From CAZKFH01 sp050693165 (GTDB taxonomy: Bacteria > Actinomycetota > UBA4738 > CALAEC01): a stretch of 12,305 nucleotides of DNA. A program made the translations under genes and the position numbers. The stretch's first letter is position 1, and every line of letters starts with the position of its first letter. This document shows, one piece after another, positions 5,786-12,305 of the stretch. The notes below the pieces were generated by a model that did not search any database, had not been told where the DNA came from, and saw only the letters and a list, made by a program, of their open reading frames with translations. The stretch spans positions 1 to 12,305 of the forward strand of contig JBOGVX010000072.1 of NCBI GenBank assembly GCA_050693165.1, given 5' to 3'.

Positions 5786-6530
5786 CGCCCTCGGAGGAAA
5801 CCTCCGACGCCCGGCGCGGTGCCTCAAAACTCTCGGCGAGGTCCCCGACGTAAGCGAAGCCGCCGGCTCCCTCGAGCATGAGGGAGAACGAGAAGCAGGA
5901 CCCCTCGTCGGCGGTGCCGACCGGGGCGCCGAATATCGTTCCCTCCGCGCTCGCCCACCGCCCCGCGATCCCACCGGCGTCCACGGCACCTTCCCCGTAG
6001 AAGCCGAACCCCGCACCGCCTTCGGGGAGGTCGCCCTCACCCGTCCAGGTCACATCGATCTCCGAGCCGTCGATCTGCGTTTTCAGGTGAGCCGTACGGA
6101 GCAAGGGGTCCATCTCGAAGTCAGTCATCGGGATCTCGCCCTCATGCTCGAAGTGCTCGCAGTCCAGGGTGTAGCGCCGTCCCTTCTCGTCCTTGCCTTT
6201 CTTGGTCTTCTTGCCGTCCTTGTTTTTCTTGGCCTTGACCGGAGTCACTCGGCATGTCTCGCCTGCCAGGAACATGCTCGCTCCGTAGCCGGCGTATCCG
6301 GAGCCCGCGTCGGCGCCGCGGACAACACCCAGGAAGAAGGCGGAGAAGCCGTTCTTCCCGTCTGGCAGAGGCGAGAAGAAGTCACTGATGGCGATCTGTC
6401 CGCCCCCGAGGGCTGCCTCCGGAGTGACGGATGGACCGGGGACCGGGACCCCCGGAACAGAGCGGGCCCATGGGGCGAGAAGCGCCAATGCCAGGGCGGA
6501 AACGGCGCATGCGAGCAGGATCTTTCTCAA
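5739..6530 (-). CDS. Secreted protein of unknown function with a Lys-rich segment
   Basis: The 263-residue protein reads from TTG 6530, preceded by AAGGAGG 5 nt away. The N-terminus MRKILLACAVSALALALLAPW is a signal peptide and closely resembles the start of the 3808 protein. The mature part opens with a Pro-rich stretch (25-37), then a Gly/aromatic region to about 90. A lysine-rich segment (about 99-120, KKNKDGKKTKKGKDEKGRR) follows. After it come the beta-like YTLDCEHFEHEGEIPMTDFE and a Gly-rich end (GGAGFGFYGEGAVDAGG). Cys93, Cys124 and Cys202 are present. The final 30 residues are Arg/Ser-rich and cross hairpin 5791-5807 and the 3' end of the cupin gene, so they may be read-through past a lost stop or a frameshift. 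No family recognised. It is divergent from the DUF2203 gene. Confidence 0.75.
   Translation of the reverse strand: MRKILLACAVSALALALLAPWARSVPGVPVPGPSVTPEAALGGGQIAISDFFSPLPDGKNGFSAFFLGVVRGADAGSGYAGYGASMFLAGETCRVTPVKAKKNKDGKKTKKGKDEKGRRYTLDCEHFEHEGEIPMTDFEMDPLLRTAHLKTQIDGSEIDVTWTGEGDLPEGGAGFGFYGEGAVDAGGIAGRWASAEGTIFGAPVGTADEGSCFSFSLMLEGAGGFAYVGDLAESFEAPRRASEVSSEGVRSRECSSRTRTARA
5791..5807. terminator. Hairpin between convergent genes
   Basis: TCGGAGG and CCTCCGA form a perfect 7-bp stem with an AAA loop, 6 nt after the cupin stop codon. It could end transcripts arriving from both directions, but neither side has a T-run, and it lies inside the reading frame of the - strand gene. Confidence 0.45.
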
Positions 6531-6606
6531 GGCTCCCTCCTTGCCATCAAGATTCGGTGTGATGAAGCGGGATTCCTGCTCAGACCGTGCTTCGTGCCTG
6601 CGAGGC

Positions 6607-6612
6607 TATGCT
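6607..6612 (+). promoter_or_regulatory. Candidate -10 element for a leaderless DUF2203 mRNA
   Basis: TATGCT matches TANNNT and ends 8 nt before ATG 6621, which would start transcription at or near the A of the start codon. No Shine-Dalgarno sequence lies at a useful distance. Leaderless genes with this arrangement are common in actinobacteria. No -35 element is evident. Confidence 0.4.
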
Positions 6613-6620
6613 CCGCTCGA

Positions 6621-7004
6621 ATGGCCGAACCCGTCGAGCCCGAGCACTTCTACTCCGTCGAGGAGGCCAACTCCCTGCTGCCCTCATTGCGCGAGCGGCT
6701 CGAGCGGATACGCGAGGCTCGTCGCAAGGTCGTGGCGTCAGCCGAGACCCTGCGTCACGGGGCGACGGCGAACGGCGGGGGAGCGGAGGAGTCCGCCTCG
6801 CTCGAAGCGATGGCGACACTGCGCACCGAGCTGGAAGCGCTGACGGCGGCGGGGATCGTCCTTCGAGATGCCGATACGGGCTTGATCGACTTCCCCACGC
6901 TACGGGAAGGCCGGCTGGTCTACCTGTGCTGGAGGCCGGACGAGGATCAGGTGTCGCACTGGCACGAGGTCGATGCGGGTTTCGGGGGGCGCAAGCCCCT
7001 GTAA
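6621..7004 (+). CDS. DUF2203 family protein
   Basis: The 127-residue protein matches the DUF2203 pattern. It begins HFYSVEEANSLLPSLRERLE, continues as a helical region with an Ala/Gly-rich break at about 47-58, then has TAAGIVLRDADTGLIDFPTL (75-94) and ends YLCWRPDED (101-109) and HWHEVDAGFGGRKPL (113-127). The CWR, WHE and GxxGR residues near the end are the conserved part. This is a small cytoplasmic protein of unknown function found in many bacteria. The reading frame is open upstream to 6087, antisense to the neighbouring gene; ATG 6621 is chosen because the family's first conserved block starts directly after it. It ends 3 nt before the stop of the convergent regulator. Confidence 0.88.
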   Translation: MAEPVEPEHFYSVEEANSLLPSLRERLERIREARRKVVASAETLRHGATANGGGAEESASLEAMATLRTELEALTAAGIVLRDADTGLIDFPTLREGRLVYLCWRPDEDQVSHWHEVDAGFGGRKPL

Positions 7005-7007
7005 CCC

Positions 7008-7994
7008 CTAGCTCTGCTGCTGCCACCCCCGTCGAGTGACCTGAAGGCCCGCCTGGAAGCGGGTTGACACGCCGAGCTGCTGCATCAGGTCACTCAAGGA
7101 TCGCTGAACCGTTCGCGTCGTAACCCCGAGACGACGAGCTATGACCTCATCCTTCTGCCCGGCGGCGAGCATGTTCAGCAAGGACTTCTCCCGCTCCGAA
7201 AGCTGGAGCTCGTCTGCGGAAGCACCGGCAGGCGATCCGATAGGGATCGCCCGCTCCCACAGGGCCTCGAACAGCATGACCAGTGCGTCGACCAGAGGGG
7301 ACGAGTGGATCACGAGTCCGCCGCTTACCGCCGGATACAGGGGCACCAGCGCGACCTTAGAGTCCATCAGGCCCAGCTTGGCGGGAACCCCAAGTGACAC
7401 GCGTGCCTCCTCTCCGGCATCGACGTACTCGTCCAACCAGTCCAGCTGCAGCTCCGAGGAAAGCATCTCCTGGTCGTAGATCGTTCGGTACCGGATGCCG
7501 GACGCGAGCAGCTCCAGCTCGAGCGGGTTGGAGGAGGTGACGTGGGGTGGCCGATCCAGGATGCAGATCTCCTGCTGCGCCTGTCGCTGGAGCTGATTCA
7601 CGCGCTGTGTCATCGCGGTAGGCCCGCTGATGACTTCGATCACCTCCAGCGGGCTCGCGATCTCAACACTCTCGCGCACCCGTTCGGCGAAGCTCGAGGC
7701 GATGGCGCGCACATTCTCGAGCTGCTCCTGTCTCTGCAGAACCAGGGCTTCCAATGCCACATCCGGAGGAGCCGGCATGAACTGCTGGGGCGTTCCCGGA
7801 CCGAACGTGACGAGACCCTTTTGTTCGAGGACGCGGAGGATCCCCCGCGCATCCCGCTGGGTCAGGGAGGTGGCCTCAGCCACCTGTTTCACAGTCCTCC
7901 CAGGCCGCTCGATGATCGACCGGTAGACGGCCTCCTCGAGCTCGCTGATCCCCACTGACTCCAGCACCGCCCCATCATCCGGGACCTCGCTCAC
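7008..7994 (-). CDS. TrmB/LuxR-type transcriptional regulator
   Basis: The 328-residue protein starts at GTG 7994, with GAGGGGG about 5 nt upstream. The N-terminal winged helix at about 15-75 (SELEEAVYRSIIERPGRTVKQVAEATSL, then ARGILRVLEQKGLVTF in the recognition and wing region) is of the TrmB type. The middle (about 80-255) matches the effector-type domain seen with it: a coiled region, then a phospholipase-D-like ICILDRPPHV stretch. The C-terminus is a LuxR-type HTH (about 262-320, LSEREKSLLNMLAAGQKDEVIARRLGVTTRTVQRSL). Proteins with both are common in actinobacteria near secondary-metabolite or surface-protein genes. Two DNA-binding domains suggest binding to paired sites, and two palindromes lie directly upstream. 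The effector is unknown. Its divergent neighbour, the 977-residue secreted protein, is the likely target, with probable autoregulation. Confidence 0.85.
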   Translation of the reverse strand: MSEVPDDGAVLESVGISELEEAVYRSIIERPGRTVKQVAEATSLTQRDARGILRVLEQKGLVTFGPGTPQQFMPAPPDVALEALVLQRQEQLENVRAIASSFAERVRESVEIASPLEVIEVISGPTAMTQRVNQLQRQAQQEICILDRPPHVTSSNPLELELLASGIRYRTIYDQEMLSSELQLDWLDEYVDAGEEARVSLGVPAKLGLMDSKVALVPLYPAVSGGLVIHSSPLVDALVMLFEALWERAIPIGSPAGASADELQLSEREKSLLNMLAAGQKDEVIARRLGVTTRTVQRSLSDLMQQLGVSTRFQAGLQVTRRGWQQQS

Positions 7995-8012
7995 GGAACC
8001 CCCTCACACAGC

Positions 8013-8046
8013 ATGTCGAAAATGCGACATCTTCCGGATTCGGAAG
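8013..8046. promoter_or_regulatory. Two adjacent palindromes between divergent genes
   Basis: ATGTCG-N6-CGACAT (8013-8030) is followed with no gap by CTTCCG-GATT-CGGAAG (8031-8046). Both are perfect 6-bp inverted repeats. They lie 19 bp before the regulator's start codon on one side and 88 bp before the start of the repeat-protein gene on the other. TACGGT (8049-8054) could be the -10 for the latter, which would put both palindromes over its -35 region. I infer operators for the divergent regulator. Confidence 0.5.
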
Positions 8047-8133
8047 CATACGGTGGCAGGGCTCAGGCCGTGGCCCGACGAAACTCCGTGGAGCGCCCAA
8101 ACGACAGGCCCGCAGGCCAGAACAGGAGCTTGG

Positions 8134-11067
8134 ATGTCTACAACCCGCCGAATTCGATCCCGCTCTGCCCTCAGCGTCACCCACCTCGCGGTTCCGTCTC
8201 TGCTGGTCTCCCTCCTTGCGTTGGGGAACGCACCCGCGTCGGCCGCCGTGCTCGATGTCGGCCCCGACCAGGTCCTCACGTTCCTGCATCCAGGGGGGGC
8301 AGCGACGGTAAGCGACGGCCAAGCTTTGGTGGCGCGGACCCGTTCAGATATCGAGACCGACTCCTACCTCGCGACGGTCGTCGGTGCTGCTAATGCAGCC
8401 GGAGAGGTTGTCACCTCAGTTCCAGAGCTTCCTGCCATCTCCGAGCACGACCTCGCGCTGGTAGGAGCAATGCCTCGCGGCCTGCGGCAGCCGGCGGCGG
8501 GCCTCTACGCGGCAATCCGGCGCGCGGCCGAGCTACTAGGCGGGCCGACGACGGATCAGGAGATGGAGCGGATCGTCGCGGGCCTGGCCGCGTCAGGCCC
8601 TGGTTCGCTCGATGAAGCGAGCTTCACCTACGCCCGAGCAGCCGTAGGGTCCGCCACGGACCCTCGCCCGTCAGCGAGTCAGCCGGTGGGGCCGGGGGGG
8701 AACCAGTTTTCTCAGGAGAACGCAGCCCGGAGCCTCGAGGCCCGAACCATCGTGGCGGCCGGTCTCGACCGCTACCTTCCCACCCTCCGCGCCCCACGAT
8801 CCGAGGGAGCAAGCGCAGGCGTGAGGGTGGCTGGTTGCGACGTTCTTGATCAATTGCCCTATCTCTGCATCGGTTCTGAGGTGGACAACACATATACGAA
8901 GGACGCGTTGCTACTGATCGACCGTGGCGGCGACGACACGTACCTCAACTCCTCGGGCGGTGCCCCGTTCCCACTGCCGGATCAAGGCCTGTGGGCGGGT
9001 GTCTCCGTGATTGCGGACATGTCCGGCAGCGACAGCTACGGATCCACGGCCTACGACTTCACCAAGTTCGGCAAGCAGCTCGTGGTTCGAGGGGGAGGCG
9101 CGGCCTTCGGATCGAACGCTCTGGGCTTCCTGGTGGATCAAGGCGACGATGACGATAGCTATACAGCGACGGTTCCGGACCAGCTTCTCGCGCCGGGAAC
9201 GGGAGATTCCTACATCAGGGTCTCCATGGTCGGACAGGGCGCCGGCCTGACCTCTGCCTCGGCCGGCGACGGAAGCGATGCAAGCGGGTTCCTGTTCGAC
9301 GGCGGGGGAAACGATCGTTACCTGACCGCGGGGCCATCCTGGTCGGGCACCGTGCCCGCTGTGGATGTGTCCGCCCAGGGTGCCAGCCGCCTCTCCCTCG
9401 GCGGATCCGCCGGCGTGCTCGTCGATGATGGGATCGGCGATGACATCTATCGCGTCGACGGCGTGACACCGGACGATGGCACGCAGAAGGAACCGAGCAT
9501 CATCCAGCGCGTGACCGCCCAGGGTGCGGTCTTCAGCGGTGCGACCGCGTCGATCGTCAATCCGGTTCGCAAGGACGTCGCCGTTCTCTACGACGGTGGT
9601 GGCGCCGACTCGTTCAGGGTGCGGGAGATTCACAGCTTCGAGTCGGGCCGCGGGTTTCCCACTCCCTCGTTCATGATCCCGGATCTCATGGCCCAGGGAT
9701 TCGGTCTCAGCGGGATCGGCATGTTGCTCACCGGCGTGGGCCCCACCGGATACGAGGTCGAGTTCGCAGCGGCCGGGGCCGTTGCCCCGAACCTCTACGC
9801 GCAGGGTGCTGCATGGCAGTCCTTCGGCTACACGCAGGCAACGGGCATCAACGGGATCCTCGATGACCAGGGCGGTGACGACCGCTACCTCGTGGGTCTC
9901 TCGGTACTTGCTGACAAAGACATCACCGTCACTGATCAAGATTGTCCGAACGGTCAGCCCTGTAAGGCGGACGCAAGCACCTCGATGTCTTTCTGCTCGC
10001 TTACCGCTTGTAACGACTGGGCAGTGGCGGCGCAGGGCGGAAACATGCACGGGACCGCCCTGCTAGAGGATCACGCCGGGGACGATGAGTACACCTTCAC
10101 CGACCAGCGCGAGTTCGATGTGACCCTGCACGACGAGCTGACATCTCCTGTCGCCGCGCCGCAGCTGGATGTCGAGGCCTTCAACGCTCCAGCGGACTTC
10201 GCCCAGGGCGCCGGCAACGGGAACGGAACGGCCGCCCTGATCGATCGCGACGGCAAGGATCGCTACTCCTTGGATGTGGGAACCTCGACGAGAGCGGCAG
10301 CGACATCGCTGCACGCCACATCACCACCAGTTGTCTCCGCGCACTCGATCGGCAACCTCTGGTCTGTGGGCCAGGGCTCCGGGCTGGTGCCGCCTGCGCA
10401 GGGCGGGCTGTTCGATCTCGGTGGGAGCGGGGATACGTTCGAGTCCGTCTTCAGCTTCGACGTGGAGACGCCCGACCCCGACGGGGCCTACGAGTGGACG
10501 CGGCTCTGGCCACGGCTCCAGGGGGGCGGCAACGCCGGAACATCCTTCGTGGCACTGGGAGCTGGGCCGAGCATCGTGTCCAGCCCTTCCCGCCCAGTCT
10601 GTGCGCTGGCGGGAGGAGGAGCGCGCGGTTTCGGTACCTGGTTCGACTGTGATCCGCTTGAGCCCGGTGGACCGGTCGACGGGCTCAACGAGGGCGCCGG
10701 TGGCTTCGGCTACGCCCCCGAAGCGACAGGTGTGGCGACGACCATCGCATTCCTCGACACGCCCTCTACAGCTCCAGCTGGAGACGACAACTGGGACCGG
10801 GTGGCTGTCGCCGCTCGACTGTCACGAACCGGTAGCGTGCTCGCCGACGAGTCCCTCTTCTTTCTTCTCCAGACCAAACAGGGCTCCGTGTGGAGCAACC
10901 TAGGTGAGGTCGAAGCGATCACGGGTCCCGATGGCGTGGCACGGGCCCGCCTCCCCCTGGTCGGAACTGACTCCGCCGACGCCGAGTACCGCATCTACGC
11001 CCGGTTCGACGGCAAGGGCAACACCTACTACCCGGGGTTCGCGGTGACGCCCCTCGACATCGTGTGA
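8134..11067 (+). CDS. Large secreted repeat protein with GDD-Y units and an Ig-like C-terminus
   Basis: This encodes 977 residues. ATG 8134 follows AGGAG (8124-8128) by 5 nt and gives a signal peptide (basic MSTTRRIRSRS, hydrophobic core, cleavage near ASA-AV at 36); the open frame upstream to 8053 would mask it. Residues 40-220 are mostly helical, of unknown type. Residues about 255-775 hold about 11 units of the form AQGxGxxGxGxLxDxGGDDxY; examples are LLIDRGGDDTYL, LFDGGGNDRYL, LDDQGGDDRYL and LEDHAGDDEYTF. The seventh unit (LLTGVGPTGYEV, near 9725-9759) has lost its Asp residues. The acidic motif suggests metal, probably calcium, binding, but it is not the canonical RTX nonapeptide. The end (about 865-977) has an Ig-like/invasin-type pattern (VAARLSRTGSVLADESLFF, then YRIYARFDGKGN). 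No membrane anchor is visible, so secretion is inferred. Divergent from the regulator at 7008. Confidence 0.85.
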   Translation: MSTTRRIRSRSALSVTHLAVPSLLVSLLALGNAPASAAVLDVGPDQVLTFLHPGGAATVSDGQALVARTRSDIETDSYLATVVGAANAAGEVVTSVPELPAISEHDLALVGAMPRGLRQPAAGLYAAIRRAAELLGGPTTDQEMERIVAGLAASGPGSLDEASFTYARAAVGSATDPRPSASQPVGPGGNQFSQENAARSLEARTIVAAGLDRYLPTLRAPRSEGASAGVRVAGCDVLDQLPYLCIGSEVDNTYTKDALLLIDRGGDDTYLNSSGGAPFPLPDQGLWAGVSVIADMSGSDSYGSTAYDFTKFGKQLVVRGGGAAFGSNALGFLVDQGDDDDSYTATVPDQLLAPGTGDSYIRVSMVGQGAGLTSASAGDGSDASGFLFDGGGNDRYLTAGPSWSGTVPAVDVSAQGASRLSLGGSAGVLVDDGIGDDIYRVDGVTPDDGTQKEPSIIQRVTAQGAVFSGATASIVNPVRKDVAVLYDGGGADSFRVREIHSFESGRGFPTPSFMIPDLMAQGFGLSGIGMLLTGVGPTGYEVEFAAAGAVAPNLYAQGAAWQSFGYTQATGINGILDDQGGDDRYLVGLSVLADKDITVTDQDCPNGQPCKADASTSMSFCSLTACNDWAVAAQGGNMHGTALLEDHAGDDEYTFTDQREFDVTLHDELTSPVAAPQLDVEAFNAPADFAQGAGNGNGTAALIDRDGKDRYSLDVGTSTRAAATSLHATSPPVVSAHSIGNLWSVGQGSGLVPPAQGGLFDLGGSGDTFESVFSFDVETPDPDGAYEWTRLWPRLQGGGNAGTSFVALGAGPSIVSSPSRPVCALAGGGARGFGTWFDCDPLEPGGPVDGLNEGAGGFGYAPEATGVATTIAFLDTPSTAPAGDDNWDRVAVAARLSRTGSVLADESLFFLLQTKQGSVWSNLGEVEAITGPDGVARARLPLVGTDSADAEYRIYARFDGKGNTYYPGFAVTPLDIV
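8911..10447 (+). repeat. Array of about 11 diverged D-x-GGDD-Y protein repeats
   Basis: Repeat cores lie near 8911, 9010, 9130, 9293, 9419, 9587, 9725 (degenerate), 9860, 10064, 10237 and 10409. Spacing varies from about 100 to 200 bp, so units differ in length while the core is kept. DNA identity between units is low, indicating old duplications rather than recent expansion. Confidence 0.75.
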
Positions 11068-11109
11068 GCGGGAGGAGAGCGTCCTGGCCTGACGGAAGGG
11101 AGGGTCCAG

Positions 11110-11874
11110 CTAAGCAAGAAGCTCGTCCTCGCCCAAGATTTCGCCCGTCGCGAACCAGTTGAGCTGATCCGCCAGCGCAACCACCGACCCGACGACCAGA
11201 GTTGCCGGAGCACCAAGGCTGGCCTCCTTCACGGCCTGTGGAAGGCTCCCGATCGTCGAGGTCACACTCCGCTGCCGAGAGGTCGTCGCCCACTGAACGA
11301 GAGCGGCCGGCTCGGATGCCGATCGTCCCGCCTCGACCAACCGGTCGCAGATCTCCTCCAGCCTGCCCGCCGCCATGAGGATCACCAGGGTCTCCACCGA
11401 CCGCGCCACGACTCCGAGATCCGCCACGTCTCCGGAAGCTTTTGTCCCTGTGACAACCGCGAAGCTCGAGCTGAGGCCGCGATGTGTGACCGGGACGCCG
11501 AGGTACGCCGGCCCAGCGACCGCCGAGGACACGCCGGGCACCACCTCGAACGGGATGCCCTCCCGAGCGCAGGCCAACGCCTCCTCGCCTCCGCGCCCGA
11601 ACACGAACGGGTCGCCACCTTTCAGCCGGACGACCTCCTTCCCGGCGCGTCCCTGCTCGACGAGCAGCGCGTTGATGTCGCTCTGGTCCATCTCGGCCGC
11701 ACCCGGCGCCTTGCCGGCGTAGACACGCTGGGCCGCGGGCGGCGCGAGGTCGAGCAACGACGGGTGCACCAGTCGGTCGTACACGACGACATCGGCGCGT
11801 CCGAGCACGTCGGCGCCCCTCACGGTGAGCAGGCCGGGGTCGCCGGGGCCCGCGCCGACGAGGTACACGGTCAT
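11110..11874 (-). CDS. cobA: Uroporphyrinogen-III C-methyltransferase
   Basis: The enzyme uses SAM to methylate uroporphyrinogen III at C2 and C7, giving precorrin-2 for siroheme and cobalamin. The 254-residue product has the family's order of motifs: VGAGPGDPGLLT (6-17), VYDRLVHPSLL, then LKGGDPFVFGRGGEE (84-98) and VVPGVSSAVAGPAYLGVPVTHRG (111-133). These form the SAM and substrate sites. Length fits the single-domain SUMT, not the longer CysG or cobA-hemD fusions. ATG 11874 is preceded by GAGGAG about 10 nt upstream. It starts 13 nt after the hemC stop, which puts the two in one operon. No hemD follows downstream within the window; the next gene is convergent, 42 bp away. Confidence 0.95.
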   Translation of the reverse strand: MTVYLVGAGPGDPGLLTVRGADVLGRADVVVYDRLVHPSLLDLAPPAAQRVYAGKAPGAAEMDQSDINALLVEQGRAGKEVVRLKGGDPFVFGRGGEEALACAREGIPFEVVPGVSSAVAGPAYLGVPVTHRGLSSSFAVVTGTKASGDVADLGVVARSVETLVILMAAGRLEEICDRLVEAGRSASEPAALVQWATTSRQRSVTSTIGSLPQAVKEASLGAPATLVVGSVVALADQLNWFATGEILGEDELLA

Positions 11875-11887
11875 GCGACAAGTCTCC

Positions 11888-12305
11888 TCAAGATTTTGGC
11901 GTCGCTGAACCCGAATAATTGGGGTCCTGCGACGCCAAAACCACGTCCTCGTCGAGGAGGAGGCGGCCGCCGCGCTCGTCGACGATCCGGCGCGCCGCTT
12001 CGATGCCGACCGCGGCCGGGTCGTCCCCTTCCACGCGCACGCGCAGCGTGATGCGGCCGTCGAGCGACGCGAGGAGGGCCTCCAGGTGCACGGCGCCGCC
12101 AGCGTCGGTCTCGGCCAGCGCGCCGCACGGGAGGTTGCAGCCGCCGCCGAGAGCGGCGAGGGAGGCGCGTTCTGCGGTGATGGCGGCGCGCACCCCGCGA
12201 TCGTCGATACGCGAGAGCTGCTCACGGGTCTCGTCGTCGTCGACCCGGCACTCCACCGCGAGCGCGCCCTGCGCCACTTGCGGCAGGACGGCCGACGGAT
12301 CGAGC
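11888..12305 (-). CDS. hemC: Porphobilinogen deaminase, C-terminal part (partial)
   Basis: HemC joins four porphobilinogens into hydroxymethylbilane, the step before uroporphyrinogen III. The frame runs in from the window edge, so the N-terminal half is missing. The visible 138 residues start DPSAVLPQVAQGALAVECR, the family's conserved PxxxQGALxxE block. They continue with AERASLAALGGGCNLPCGA, which holds the cysteine that carries the dipyrromethane cofactor, and then the small C-terminal domain (GGAVHLEALLASLDG). Homologues usually end near LLLDED; here about 16 more residues (VLASQDPNYSGSATPK) are encoded by a 47-nt palindrome. The stop is 13 nt before cobA. Confidence 0.93.
   Translation of the reverse strand, partial: LDPSAVLPQVAQGALAVECRVDDDETREQLSRIDDRGVRAAITAERASLAALGGGCNLPCGALAETDAGGAVHLEALLASLDGRITLRVRVEGDDPAAVGIEAARRIVDERGGRLLLDEDVVLASQDPNYSGSATPKS
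11894..11940. repeat. 47-nt imperfect palindrome at the 3' end of hemC
   Basis: TTTTGGCGTCGC (11894-11905) and GCGACGCCAAAA (11929-11940) are perfect 12-bp arms. The interior continues the symmetry (G-C, A-T with CCC/GGG, AA/TT), so 19 of 22 positions pair around a TAA loop. On the mRNA (- strand), one of the three mismatches becomes a U-G wobble. It lies wholly inside the hemC frame, ending 3 nt before the stop codon. The symmetry and AT-rich tips are unlike the surrounding coding DNA. It looks like an inserted REP-like element or an attenuator. Confidence 0.7.

Noticed and set aside
8911..10447. Canonical RTX calcium-binding nonapeptides
   Set aside because: Units are spaced by tens of residues and read LxDxGGDDxY, not tandem GGxGxDxUx. 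Calcium binding remains only a possibility.
10919..11881. A 320-residue open frame on the - strand overlapping cobA
   Set aside because: It is another frame of cobA and reads as Arg/Gly-rich sequence with no motif. The cobA frame has all family motifs.
1..12305. CRISPR arrays, transposase genes, integrases, rRNA or tRNA genes
   Set aside because: None was found. There are no regularly spaced repeats, no recombinase motifs in the coding frames, and no RNA gene signatures.

Overview
This is a high-GC window whose gene content points to an actinomycete-type genome (Actinomycetota), probably from a lineage that is not a familiar Streptomyces or Mycobacterium. The signs are a four-domain S1 protein followed directly by coaE (an order common in Actinomycetota), frequent GTG/TTG starts, a TrmB/LuxR-type double-HTH regulator, and a hemC-cobA pair. 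The class cannot be fixed from sequence reading alone.

Layout. Positions 1-63 hold the 3' end of an unidentified gene. A small secreted protein follows (158-811). Next is a housekeeping block: rpsA (ribosomal protein S1), coaE (dephospho-CoA kinase) and a HAD-family hydrolase, tightly spaced on the + strand to 3651 and probably co-transcribed from a promoter at about 822-851. Positions 3652-3807 form an unusual structured leader with a palindrome, a repeated loop motif and stacked hairpins. It precedes a small secreted protein with one HYR-like beta-sandwich (3808-4371). A strong hairpin separates this from a predicted lipoprotein (4449-5219). Another hairpin and a cupin/zinc-ribbon protein (5270-5785) follow.

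On the - strand, a secreted protein of unknown function (5739-6530) converges on the cupin gene with a short overlap. It is divergent from a DUF2203 gene (6621-7004) that may be leaderless. The DUF2203 gene converges on a TrmB/LuxR-type regulator (7008-7994, - strand). That regulator is divergent from a 977-residue secreted repeat protein (8134-11067), and two adjacent palindromes lie between the two genes, suggesting local control. The window closes with tetrapyrrole genes on the - strand: cobA (uroporphyrinogen-III C-methyltransferase) and the 3' part of hemC.

The housekeeping genes cover translation, coenzyme A synthesis and tetrapyrrole synthesis. The middle of the window is an accessory cluster of exported proteins: five have signal peptides, and two carry lysine-rich linkers. 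The most unusual signals are a 47-nt near-palindrome that supplies the C-terminus of HemC, the 3702-3781 leader RNA that shows the same sequence in two hairpin loops, the lack of a normal start codon behind the rpsA Shine-Dalgarno sequence, and the regulator/repeat-protein pair with tandem operator-like palindromes.
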